Origin: Methylovulum sp.
GTDB taxonomy: Bacteria > Pseudomonadota > Gammaproteobacteria > Methylococcales > Methylomonadaceae
NCBI GenBank assembly: GCA_016919605.1
Contig: JACXTQ010000090.1
Span: 1-18,086 of the forward strand
DNA length: 18,086 nucleotides
Reading direction: 5' to 3'
Shown: positions 8,229-15,081 of the stretch, in pieces
How the letters are laid out: each line of letters starts with the position of its first letter
Numbering within the stretch: the first letter of the stretch is position 1
The notes under the pieces: model-generated
Database searches by the model: none
The model's input: the letters and a program-made list of their open reading frames with translations, nothing else
Told to the model about the DNA's origin: nothing
Translations under genes and position numbers: made by a program

Positions 8229-8285
8229 AAAAGTAACCTTAGTATAACAGGTGTTGGGCGGGATGCAAAAAATAAAAGTAACCTT
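8229..8285. repeat. Exact 12-bp direct repeat flanking the promoter
   Basis: AAAAGTAACCTT occurs at 8229-8240 and again at 8274-8285, 45 bp apart. In promoter coordinates one copy covers the -10 edge and start point, and the other sits just upstream of the -35 element. This is a typical place for an operator pair. The surrounding gap (8212-8396) is AT-rich and otherwise shows only weak inverted repeats. Confidence 0.6.
8241..8268 (-). promoter_or_regulatory. Sigma70-like promoter of the 94-aa gene
   Basis: On the minus strand, TTGCAT (8263-8268), a 16-bp spacer and TATACT (8241-8246), with TGT directly before the -10 element (extended -10). Transcription would start near 8234, giving a leader of about 20 nucleotides before the ATG at 8211. 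Confidence 0.6.
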
Positions 8286-8396
8286 TAAAATAATTTGCGC
8301 GATGATTAATGCAAATGCCGCTGTTGCTATTATTTTAAACAATAACTATATGATAAATATAAATTTTATTTATAATAAGCCATCGGATTTGCGCTT

Positions 8397-9176
8397 TCAA
8401 ACCATCCGAAAATAACAAACGTCCGCTGGGCTATCCATCACCACCGCCCCGCAAAGCAAATCATCCGTTGTCGGTGTCGCCAACTGCAATTCTATAATCC
8501 GCCAGCTGTCTGGATGATAGGCCTTAGGCAGGCTTAAAAATGTTTCCGGTCGCAGCGGGTTGATGACACAATCTTTTAACCCTAGAGCAATGCCGCGTCC
8601 GGTGGCTTTGACGAAGGCTTCTTTTTTAGTCCAGAAGCGGTAAAACGCCGTGGTTTTTTGTGTGTCCGGCAAGCTATGCCAGTACGTCGCTTCCACGTCG
8701 GCAAAGCATTTTGCCACCAAAGCGGCGAGATTGGCACGGGGTTTGGCGTGTTCAATATCGACACCCAGTTGGCTTTGGTGGGCGATGGCAATGACCAGTT
8801 GCCGAGCGGTATGCGAAATATTGAATACCAGATGCGGATGATCGGGCACATAGGGCTTGCCTTGTTCGGTGCGGACAATACGGATGTCGGCGGGTGCTTG
8901 CTGGAGATAATCCGCCAGTAGCAAGCGCAAACGGGCGCGTACCTCAATGTGGCGTTGTCTCATGAGCGGATGGGATAAGCTGTCGGCACGGGCAAGTTCG
9001 GCACTATTCAGTAGCGGCAAATAAGCGGGGCAAATGTCACTATTGTCTGTCAATTGCCCCTGCCATAAGGCGATGGTGTGTGGGTCAAGGTTTGGCAATG
9101 GTGTGGCTTTTTCCGTGACGGCCTGTTGTTTTAGCGTGTTTTTTACCTTTAACTTGATGGGTAAGGGCAAACGCAT
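8397..9176 (-). CDS. 4'-phosphopantetheinyl transferase (Sfp type)
   Basis: Moves the 4'-phosphopantetheine arm of CoA onto a serine of carrier proteins (ACP, PCP or similar), turning apo into holo forms. The 259-residue reading fits the long Sfp/EntD-type group. Motifs: GKPYVPDHPHLVFNISHT (106-123), GVDIE (138-142) with D140 and E142, and FWTKKEAFVKATGRGI (181-196) with E186 and K190, the Mg2+ and CoA-binding residues. The ATG at 9176 has GGGAG nine nucleotides upstream, but it overlaps the upstream phosphoesterase gene by 92 bp. A TTG at L27 (9098) would shorten the overlap to 14 bp and still leave the whole conserved domain, which begins around residue 31. No polyketide or peptide synthase is in view, so the carrier substrate is unknown. 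Confidence 0.92.
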   Translation of the reverse strand: MRLPLPIKLKVKNTLKQQAVTEKATPLPNLDPHTIALWQGQLTDNSDICPAYLPLLNSAELARADSLSHPLMRQRHIEVRARLRLLLADYLQQAPADIRIVRTEQGKPYVPDHPHLVFNISHTARQLVIAIAHQSQLGVDIEHAKPRANLAALVAKCFADVEATYWHSLPDTQKTTAFYRFWTKKEAFVKATGRGIALGLKDCVINPLRPETFLSLPKAYHPDSWRIIELQLATPTTDDLLCGAVVMDSPADVCYFRMV

Positions 9177-10641
9177 GGCTCAAGTCTCCCGCAATGGCGC
9201 GAACGCCTGGCAACGGTGCCAAGCCATAACGGCGGGTGATGAATTTGATGATGGAGGTAGTGTCGTAAACGCTATGGTCAACAAAGCCGCGTTTGGCAAA
9301 AGGCGAGATAATCAGTGCCGGAATGCGTGAGCCTGGCCCCCAGCGATCACCTTTAGGGGGGGCGACATGATCCCAAAAGCCGCCATTTTCATCATAAGTG
9401 ACGATAATCGCCATATTCGACCACTGTTTACTGTGGCGCAGGCGTTCCAACAAACCCGCAATGTGCTGGTCGCCACTGAGGACATCGGTATAACCCGGAT
9501 GTTCATTCAAGTGGCCGGTCGGCTTGTAAAACGATACTTGCGGTAAGCTGCCCTGATCTATGGCTTGTAAAAAATCCTCGCCGTCTTTTAAATGTTCCTC
9601 GCGGTCTTTAGTGCCAGGTGCAAAGCGGGCGTAATAATTAAACGGTTGGTGGTGGGTTTGGAAATTTAAGCTATCTGGGCCATCAGCATAAATCACCTGC
9701 CGTTTTTGTCCGGCGGCTTGCATCCCATCGGCGACTGCCAGCTTCCAGCCCCCTGCATACCAAGCCCAGCTAACGCCCCGCTCAGACAAGGTGTCGCCGA
9801 TGGTTTTGTTGGTTTGTGTCGGCAAATGGTAAGGCTTGTCACCTGCTAAGCGAGTATCGCCACCTTGGTTGGGAGGGACGGCGGAAGGCTGGTAAGGCGG
9901 TTGGGCGCTATTGACCGAATAACCATCAGGCGAGAACGCTCCATCAAAAAAGACGGGCGGCGCTTCCAAGGCTGAGGCTTTGCTGTCCGGTTTAGGCTTT
10001 AACCGCCCTTGCCCGTCAAGTTGGGCGCGAAGATCTGGCGGGGCATTAGTGTCTTGAGGGGTGCAGGCACACACCAACCATTGATGGTTAAGATAGGAGC
10101 CGCCAAACGCGCCCATAAAAAAATGGTCGGCCAAGACATAATCCTTGGCCCATTGCCATAAAGCCAACTTGCTGCCATCGTAATGGCCCATCGTTAGTCC
10201 GCCTGCATCAGACATGGCGGCAAAACGGTTGTTAAGCCCGCCGTTGATTTGTTCAATATGCTGGTAATAACGATGGACAAGGTCGCGGGTCGGCACGGAA
10301 AGCGGCAGGTTGACAGGGGGCTGGTCAATGGCAAACGGTTGGTTGGGCAATGGAGTGGCGATCAGCGGCGTGTTTTTGCTTGCCCAAATCGGCGGTAAAT
10401 GCGTGAAGGCTTTGCCGTCATGGTCGATTTGAGTATATTGCGCACTGGCTTGTGCGATACCGTCAGCCCCAGGGAACAAGCCGTACAAATTGTCAAAACT
10501 ACGATTTTCCGCGTAGATGACGACAATGGTGTGTATGGCTTGGAGAGGGTCAGGGTGGGGCGTTTGCGCCGCCGCTAGGCCATTGGCCAACATAAGGCTG
10601 GCGATTAACCCGTTCACAGGGTTGAGGCGTTGTTTGTTCAT
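9085..10641 (-). CDS. Secreted phosphoesterase, AcpA / phospholipase C family
   Basis: A 518-residue exported enzyme of the phosphoesterase family (PF04185) that includes bacterial phospholipases C and the Francisella acid phosphatase AcpA, whose length is similar. The signal peptide (1-25) ends at AAA-Q. Metal-site and nucleophile residues known from AcpA have counterparts: E45-N46 in YAENRSFDNLYG, S182 in GGSYLNHQW, and D417-E418 in TYDENGGFWDHVAPP, with G-S-R-I-P-A-L-I-I-S-P-F (437-448) after it. It should hydrolyse phosphomonoesters or phosphodiesters in the periplasm; which one cannot be told. The last 25 residues are a Lys/His-rich tail (VKGKKHAKTTGRHGKSH) whose codons overlap the start of the phosphopantetheinyl transferase in another frame. 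It is 60 bp downstream of the ferredoxin gene, beyond a terminator-like hairpin. Confidence 0.92.
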   Translation of the reverse strand: MNKQRLNPVNGLIASLMLANGLAAAQTPHPDPLQAIHTIVVIYAENRSFDNLYGLFPGADGIAQASAQYTQIDHDGKAFTHLPPIWASKNTPLIATPLPNQPFAIDQPPVNLPLSVPTRDLVHRYYQHIEQINGGLNNRFAAMSDAGGLTMGHYDGSKLALWQWAKDYVLADHFFMGAFGGSYLNHQWLVCACTPQDTNAPPDLRAQLDGQGRLKPKPDSKASALEAPPVFFDGAFSPDGYSVNSAQPPYQPSAVPPNQGGDTRLAGDKPYHLPTQTNKTIGDTLSERGVSWAWYAGGWKLAVADGMQAAGQKRQVIYADGPDSLNFQTHHQPFNYYARFAPGTKDREEHLKDGEDFLQAIDQGSLPQVSFYKPTGHLNEHPGYTDVLSGDQHIAGLLERLRHSKQWSNMAIIVTYDENGGFWDHVAPPKGDRWGPGSRIPALIISPFAKRGFVDHSVYDTTSIIKFITRRYGLAPLPGVRAIAGDLSHAFALTHQVKGKKHAKTTGRHGKSHTIAKP

Positions 10642-10672
10642 AGGCTTGGCCTGTCCTGACTTGAGTTGTCCG

Positions 10673-10699
10673 AAAAAATAGGGTTGCTGGCCGTACCCT
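10673..10699 (-). terminator. Likely intrinsic terminator after the ferredoxin gene
   Basis: On the minus strand, AGGGT (10699-10695), a 10-nt loop and ACCCT (10684-10680), followed by a T6 run (10678-10673). It starts three bases after the ferredoxin stop. An alternative pairing of AATAGG with CCTATT also ends in the T-run. The stem is short, so some read-through into the phosphoesterase gene is likely. Confidence 0.5.
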
Positions 10700-10701
10700 T
10701 C

Positions 10702-10950
10702 CTATTGGATTAGCTTCAGATACTTTTGGTACAAAGCTTCTTGGGTTTCAACATACAAGGCATCTTTGTCAATACATTCGACCGGACACACTTCCACGCA
10801 TTGCGGTGTGTCATGGTGGCCGACACATTCGGTGCACAGGGCCGGGTTGATGACATAAATGTCTTCGCCTTGTGAAATCGCCCCGTTTGGGCATTCGGGT
10901 TCGCATACATCGCAATTGATGCAGGCATCGTGGATAATCAGCGCCATCAT
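10702..10950 (-). CDS. YfhL family 2[4Fe-4S] ferredoxin
   Basis: A small electron carrier with two 4Fe-4S sites. First motif: C10-IN-C13-DV-C16-EPE-C20-P. Second: C39-TE-C42, an eight-residue insertion (VGHHDTPQ), then C51-VEV-C55-P and C59. The insertion and the extended C-terminal helix (ETQEALYQKYLKLIQ) mark the YfhL/Allochromatium-type group. The 82-residue length is usual. Two ATGs stand side by side. The second (10947) gives the usual MALII N terminus and is eight nucleotides from AGGAG, so it may be the real start. That AGGAG lies inside the last codons of coaD, whose TAA stop directly touches the first ATG, so translation is almost certainly coupled. The coaD-ferredoxin pairing is common in Proteobacteria. 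The redox partner is unknown. Confidence 0.95.
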   Translation of the reverse strand: MMALIIHDACINCDVCEPECPNGAISQGEDIYVINPALCTECVGHHDTPQCVEVCPVECIDKDALYVETQEALYQKYLKLIQ

Positions 10951-11436
10951 TTACTCCTTAGAAAATTTTTTAATTAACGTTTGCCGGACAAGCTCAGGCA
11001 CAAAGCTGGACACGTCACCATGAAGCTGGGCAATTTCCCTAATCATACTGGATGAGATAAATTCATATTGTTCGGCGGGGGTTAAGAACATGGTTTCCAG
11101 TTGGGGGGCCAAGCGGCGGTTCATCCCTGCCAACTGAAATTCATATTCAAAATCGGATACGGCGCGTAAGCCGCGTAAAATCACATTAGCGCCTTGGTCG
11201 TGGGCGCAATCGACCAATAAGTTGTCAAAGCCTATCACTTCGACATTGGTAAATTCAGGGGTGACGGCTTTTGCCAAGGCCACCCGTTCATCAAGGGTAA
11301 ACAACGGGGCTTTGTTGCGGTTAACCGCCACGGCAACTATCACTTTATGGTAAAGTCTGGACGCTCTGGCAATCAAATCCAGGTGTCCGTTAGTGATCGG
11401 ATCAAACGTACCCGGATAAATGGCGATAATTTGCAT
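10951..11436 (-). CDS. coaD: Phosphopantetheine adenylyltransferase CoaD
   Basis: Transfers AMP from ATP to 4'-phosphopantetheine, giving dephospho-CoA, the fourth step of CoA synthesis from pantothenate; a cytosolic hexamer in the family. I take ATG at 11436, which gives a 161-residue protein beginning MQIIAIYPGTFDPITNGHLD, exactly the family N terminus with the TxGH nucleotidyltransferase motif. The frame stays open upstream to 11523 but those 29 codons resemble nothing in the family. Other motifs: ILRGLRAVSDFEYEFQ and FISSSMIREIA. The Shine-Dalgarno sequence is weak. A perfect TATAAT (11493-11488) lies about 50 bp upstream on the minus strand, with no clear -35, and may be its promoter. 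The 227-bp gap to the divergent acyltransferase gene holds no other gene. Confidence 0.97.
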   Translation of the reverse strand: MQIIAIYPGTFDPITNGHLDLIARASRLYHKVIVAVAVNRNKAPLFTLDERVALAKAVTPEFTNVEVIGFDNLLVDCAHDQGANVILRGLRAVSDFEYEFQLAGMNRRLAPQLETMFLTPAEQYEFISSSMIREIAQLHGDVSSFVPELVRQTLIKKFSKE

Positions 11437-11663
11437 AATGTTGGCTTTAAAAAGACGGCATGACACCGAAATACAAGATAAAAGGCTATTATAACGGCAT
11501 TTGGCGGCGATGGCGCGGCACATTCCGCATAGTGCAAGTTACGCCTTTGTTAAAAAAGCAGTTATCGGCATGGTTTGTCATTTAACTTTAATCTCGCTGT
11601 CATTAAGCTGACATTTTCCTTAATTATTCTGTGGCAAAGATACTCTTCAACACATGGATACTT

Positions 11664-12455
11664 ATGATAAAAGACACTGCTGAGGTAAACGTCAAACCCG
11701 CTAAACGCTTGGACTGTTTTGTCGCTGATTCAAAAGACCTAATTAAAGAAGCGCAAAGGTTACGTTACCGTGTTTTTGCTAAAGAAATGGGCGCGAAACT
11801 GAAATCGGAATCGGAAGGTTTAGATTACGATGATGTTGACGAATATTGTGACCATTTGGTGGTTTTTGATAACGTGAGCCAAAAAGTTGTCGGTTACACC
11901 CGCTTGTTAACCCAATACCAGGCTGAACAATTGGGTCATTTTTATTCCCAAAGCGAATTTAAGCTGGATCATGTCTTGGCGTTGCCAGGCCGCTTTCTGG
12001 AAATTGGCCGTACTTGCGTAGACCCTGATTTTCGCGGCAGTGCGGTATTGACCACTTTATGGTCTGCCTTGGTCGAATATGCCTTAAAAGGCCAGTTCAA
12101 TTACTTGTTGGGTTGCGCCAGTATCACCCCAGGCCCTAGCGGTTTTGCCGTGGATGCCGTGTACCGGAATATTGATGCAAAAAATATCGCCCCGTCATCA
12201 TTAGGCGTAACACCTGCCATTCCTGTGCCAGCGTCTTTGCGCTGTAACCGTGACGAGTCCGGCATCCCGCCATTGCTGAAAGCGTATTTGCGTTTTGGCG
12301 CGTTGATTTGCGGCGAACCGTGCTGGGATGAAGATTTTAACTGTATGGATTTGTTCGTGTTGTTGCCTTTGGATCAATTGCAGGAGCGTTACAGCAAGCA
12401 CTATATGCGGGATTATCAGGCAAGTAATGAAATCGAAAAGTCGGCTGTACTATAG
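11664..12455 (+). CDS. olsB: OlsB-like GNAT N-acyltransferase (ornithine lipid type)
   Basis: A GNAT-fold acyltransferase of the OlsB group (PF13444), which moves a 3-hydroxyacyl chain from ACP to the alpha-amino group of ornithine to make lyso-ornithine lipid. Starting from this ATG it has 263 residues. Signatures: AQRLRYRVFAKEMGA (about 30-44), DEYCDHLVVFD (59-69), VVGYTRLL (75-82), RFLEIGRTCVDPDFRG (110-125) and LLGCASI further on. A GTG at 11631 extends the frame by 11 codons but has no ribosome site; this ATG has GGA five nucleotides away. An inverted repeat TGTCA-N6-TGACA (11598-11613) lies upstream. The PlsC-like gene overlaps its 3' end, matching the olsBA arrangement known in other bacteria. 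An exosortase-associated acyltransferase is the alternative, since it shares the fold. The amino acid substrate is inferred. Confidence 0.8.
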   Translation: MIKDTAEVNVKPAKRLDCFVADSKDLIKEAQRLRYRVFAKEMGAKLKSESEGLDYDDVDEYCDHLVVFDNVSQKVVGYTRLLTQYQAEQLGHFYSQSEFKLDHVLALPGRFLEIGRTCVDPDFRGSAVLTTLWSALVEYALKGQFNYLLGCASITPGPSGFAVDAVYRNIDAKNIAPSSLGVTPAIPVPASLRCNRDESGIPPLLKAYLRFGALICGEPCWDEDFNCMDLFVLLPLDQLQERYSKHYMRDYQASNEIEKSAVL

Positions 12456-13209
12456 GCTATTGACTGTCGCCTTATTGGCGGTTGCAGGCTGTTTTATCGC
12501 GGGGGTTGTATTTCCCGCGCTTAATCTAGTGTGTCCACCCAATACGGCCAGAAACTACCGGGATGCGCTAAAAAAACGCTGGCTGTGCTGGTTTAGTGCC
12601 ATCGTCAAGCTGCATGTCAGCCAAGAAGGCGAATTGCCTACACAATCTGGGCTTCTCGTCAGCAACCACGTCTCATGGTTGGACATCATTTTGCTCGGAC
12701 AATATCTGCCCGCCTATTTTGTCGCCAAAAGTGACATAGCCAGCTGGCCGATATTCGGCTTTATGTCCAGGCAGTCGGGTACCATCTTTATCCGGCGCGG
12801 CGAAAAAAAGCACATTGTGGAAACTGCCGAAAAAATGGTCTGGCTGTTAAAGCAAAACCGCAACATTATTGCCTTCCCCGAAGGCACCACCACGCGTGGC
12901 GAAGAGGTTTTGCATTTCCATGCTTCTTTGTTCCAACCTGCCATATTGACTAAAGTGCCTATACAGCCGGTCGCCATCCAATATCTGGGTGCGGCCAAAG
13001 ACCTTGCCCCTTTTGTTGATGACGATGATTTGTTGCCGCATCTTATCAGTATGTTGAAATTGGACAGGATAGAGGTGCGCTTAAGCTTCTTGCCTCCGAT
13101 TGATAGCACGGGTCAAACCCGCCAAGCCATCAGTATTGAAGCCCATAATGCGATTTTGGCGCGTATAGCCAATGATGTTACGGATATTGCCAAATCTGCC
13201 CACTCTTAA
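12427..13209 (+). CDS. olsA: PlsC/OlsA-like lysophospholipid or lyso-ornithine-lipid O-acyltransferase
   Basis: A 260-residue membrane-bound acyltransferase of the PlsC family. One N-terminal hydrophobic segment (about 8-36) anchors it. The four family blocks are visible: NHVSWLD (80-86) with catalytic H81 and D86, FIRRG (121-125), FPEGTTTRG (150-158) and VPIQPVAI (177-184). The frame is open from 12328, but this ATG, 29 bp before the upstream stop and just after CAGG, gives the expected N terminus and coupled translation. Next to an OlsB-like gene the natural role is adding the second fatty acid to lyso-ornithine lipid (OlsA). Some OlsA proteins also act on lysophosphatidate, and a plain 1-acylglycerol-3-phosphate acyltransferase cannot be excluded. 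Confidence 0.85.
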   Translation: MKSKSRLYYRLLTVALLAVAGCFIAGVVFPALNLVCPPNTARNYRDALKKRWLCWFSAIVKLHVSQEGELPTQSGLLVSNHVSWLDIILLGQYLPAYFVAKSDIASWPIFGFMSRQSGTIFIRRGEKKHIVETAEKMVWLLKQNRNIIAFPEGTTTRGEEVLHFHASLFQPAILTKVPIQPVAIQYLGAAKDLAPFVDDDDLLPHLISMLKLDRIEVRLSFLPPIDSTGQTRQAISIEAHNAILARIANDVTDIAKSAHS

Positions 13210-13237
13210 AATAGCGGTATTTGTGTTATCGTTACGC

Positions 13238-13254
13238 TTTTCCGGCTCGGAAAA
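13238..13254. promoter_or_regulatory. Perfect inverted repeat before the M14 peptidase gene
   Basis: TTTTCCG, GCT loop, CGGAAAA: seven paired bases in the 83-bp gap between the O-acyltransferase stop and the M14 start. It lacks a plus-strand T-run, so it is a poor terminator. It could be an mRNA processing or stability hairpin, or a protein-binding site. Confidence 0.35.
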
Positions 13255-13292
13255 ACGTACCTATCATTGCAACATCAACTTTTAGCACCGCC

Positions 13293-14318
13293 ATGACTGG
13301 CTTTAAATTCCCCGAACTGGAACAGCTCGAACGCCTGATCGAGAAGTTTGGTGCGCGTGCGCGTACCGAAGTGATTGCGCGTATCCCTTACAAACATTTG
13401 GAATTTCCTATCCACTGCCTGACGCTGGGAACGACTAAGCCGGATGTGCCGGTACTGGCGTTTTTTGGCGGGGTGCATGGTTTGGAGAAAATCGGTTCGG
13501 AAGTGATTTTGTCCTATCTGCAAACTCTCTTGCAATTGTTGGACTGGGACGAAGAATTGCAGCAACGGCTGGAACATTCGCGCTTGGTGTTTGTGCCTAT
13601 CGTCAATCCGGTCGGGGTGTATCTGGGTCGGCGCTCCAATGGCAATTGTGTGGATTTGATGCGCAACTCGCCAATCGAAGGTGAGGGCTTAGGGGCTAAG
13701 AAAATTTACAGCGGTCAGCAATTAACACGCTACCTACCGTGGTTTCGCGGTGATCTCACGCAAATGGAAAAAGAATCGCTGGCTTTATGTAAGGTGGTTA
13801 AGGAGCAGTTGTTCAGTGCGCCACTTGCCATTGCTTTGGATTTGCATTCCGGCTTTGGTATTAAAGACCGTTTATGGTTTCCTTATGCCTCACGGCAAAC
13901 ACCTTTTGCTTATATTCCGCAAGCACTGGCATTAAAAGACTTGTTTGACCGCTGTTACCAGAACCATGTCTATAAGATTGAGCCGATGTCACAAGAATAT
14001 GTGATTAACGGCGATTTATGGGATTATTTGTTCGACCAGTTTGTCGGCCAGTTTGGCCAGCAGAAATTTTTTCTGCCGTTGACCTTGGAAATGGGTTCGT
14101 GGCTGTGGCTACGCAAAAATCCTTTGCACTTGTTTTATCGGCATGGCCTGTTCCACCCCATGTTACCGCATCGCCAACAACGGGTGTTGCGCCGCCATTT
14201 TGTATTATTTGATTTTTTGCACCGCAGCTTATTATATCCAGCTCCGTGGGCGCGTCTCACGCCGGAACAAATTACAGCCAACCAAACCCAAGCCGAGGCG
14301 TTGTGGTATGGACGCTAA
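13293..14318 (+). CDS. M14 family zinc metallopeptidase (carboxypeptidase-like)
   Basis: A 341-residue protein with a full M14 zinc-carboxypeptidase signature. Zinc ligands are H62 and E65 in GGVHGLEKIGSE and H185 in LDLHSGFG. The substrate-binding stretch NPVGVYLGRRSNGNCVDLMR (105-124) matches the M14 pattern NPDG...R.N..GVDLNRN. E266 in LTLEMGSW is the likely catalytic glutamate. There is no signal peptide from this start, so it is probably cytosolic. I chose ATG 13293; the frame extends to a TTG at 13221 inside the hairpin region, without support. No clear Shine-Dalgarno sequence is visible. It overlaps the following hydrolase gene by 11 bp and follows the acyltransferase pair. Related M14 enzymes cleave peptides, peptidoglycan peptides or N-acyl amino acids; the substrate here is unknown. 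Confidence 0.85.
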   Translation: MTGFKFPELEQLERLIEKFGARARTEVIARIPYKHLEFPIHCLTLGTTKPDVPVLAFFGGVHGLEKIGSEVILSYLQTLLQLLDWDEELQQRLEHSRLVFVPIVNPVGVYLGRRSNGNCVDLMRNSPIEGEGLGAKKIYSGQQLTRYLPWFRGDLTQMEKESLALCKVVKEQLFSAPLAIALDLHSGFGIKDRLWFPYASRQTPFAYIPQALALKDLFDRCYQNHVYKIEPMSQEYVINGDLWDYLFDQFVGQFGQQKFFLPLTLEMGSWLWLRKNPLHLFYRHGLFHPMLPHRQQRVLRRHFVLFDFLHRSLLYPAPWARLTPEQITANQTQAEALWYGR

Positions 14319-15078
14319 ATGCGACCAACACTGGATTTTATTGCGTGGGCTGGCGCGTGAATCAGCGCACTGGGGCGATTTTCTCCCGCAACTGCAAGCG
14401 CAGTTCCCCACCGCAACCATAACCGCCTTAGATTTGCCAGGAACCGGGCAATTTTACCAACAAGCCAGCCCTAATAACATCGCCGCCATCACCGAACACG
14501 TCCGCGCCCACGCTTTGGCGCGTGGCTTGTTGGCACAGCCTGTCACCTTGCTGGCAGTGTCATTAGGGGCGATGGTGGCCTGGGAATGGTTGCAACGTTA
14601 CCCTGATGACTGTTGCGGGGCGGTGCTGATGAACACCAGCTTTGCCAGTTTAAGCCCGTTTTACCAGCGCTTGCGCTGGCAAAGTTACGGACAGTTTGGT
14701 GCTCTGCTTTGCCGTCGTGATAGTTATCAGCGTGAGCTGGCGATTGTGGGCTTGGTAAGTAATCAACCTAAGCAGTATGAGCCAGTGGCCAAAGCCTGGG
14801 CAGCCATCCAAGCCGTGCGGCCTTTGAGCTTAAAAAATGCCCTCAGGCAACTGATTGCGGCGGCAAGTTACCGCCCCGTCCAAACGCGCCCCAAACCGCC
14901 TGTATTGTTGCTGAATGGCGCGGGGGATCGTTTGGTGTCGCCCACGTGTACCGAAGCTATCCAAAAACAGTTTGCCTTAGAGCGGCAAACCCATCCGTGG
15001 GCGGGGCATGACCTGACGCTGGATGATGGCGAGTGGGTAGTTTTGCGGCTGCGGGCGTGGCTGGGCGCCTTGTCCTAG
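14308..15078 (+). CDS. Alpha/beta hydrolase
   Basis: A 256-residue alpha/beta-hydrolase-fold protein. The oxyanion region is LLRGLARES (11-19). The nucleophile elbow is AVSLGA with S85, the acid is D207 in NGAGDRLVSP, and the base is H234 in WAGHDLTLDDGEW, in the expected order and spacing. The cap region (about 115-180) is moderately long. The ATG lies inside the end of the M14 gene (ATGGACGCTAA), with GAGG nine nucleotides upstream, so translation is coupled to it. The frame is open far upstream, but that part overlaps the M14 coding sequence and carries no domain. No signal peptide. It is probably an esterase or thioesterase of small acyl substrates; nothing here fixes the substrate. Its stop lies only three bases from the stop of the convergent esterase. 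Confidence 0.87.
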   Translation: MDAKCDQHWILLRGLARESAHWGDFLPQLQAQFPTATITALDLPGTGQFYQQASPNNIAAITEHVRAHALARGLLAQPVTLLAVSLGAMVAWEWLQRYPDDCCGAVLMNTSFASLSPFYQRLRWQSYGQFGALLCRRDSYQRELAIVGLVSNQPKQYEPVAKAWAAIQAVRPLSLKNALRQLIAAASYRPVQTRPKPPVLLLNGAGDRLVSPTCTEAIQKQFALERQTHPWAGHDLTLDDGEWVVLRLRAWLGALS

Positions 15079-15081
15079 GTC

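Noticed and set aside
11437..11523. Upstream extension of coaD to 11523
   Set aside because: The extra 29 codons have no family resemblance, while ATG 11436 gives the exact CoaD N terminus.
14143..14307. Upstream extension of the alpha/beta hydrolase
   Set aside because: It lies wholly inside the M14 coding sequence, carries no domain, and ATG 14308 has a ribosome site and a normal hydrolase start.
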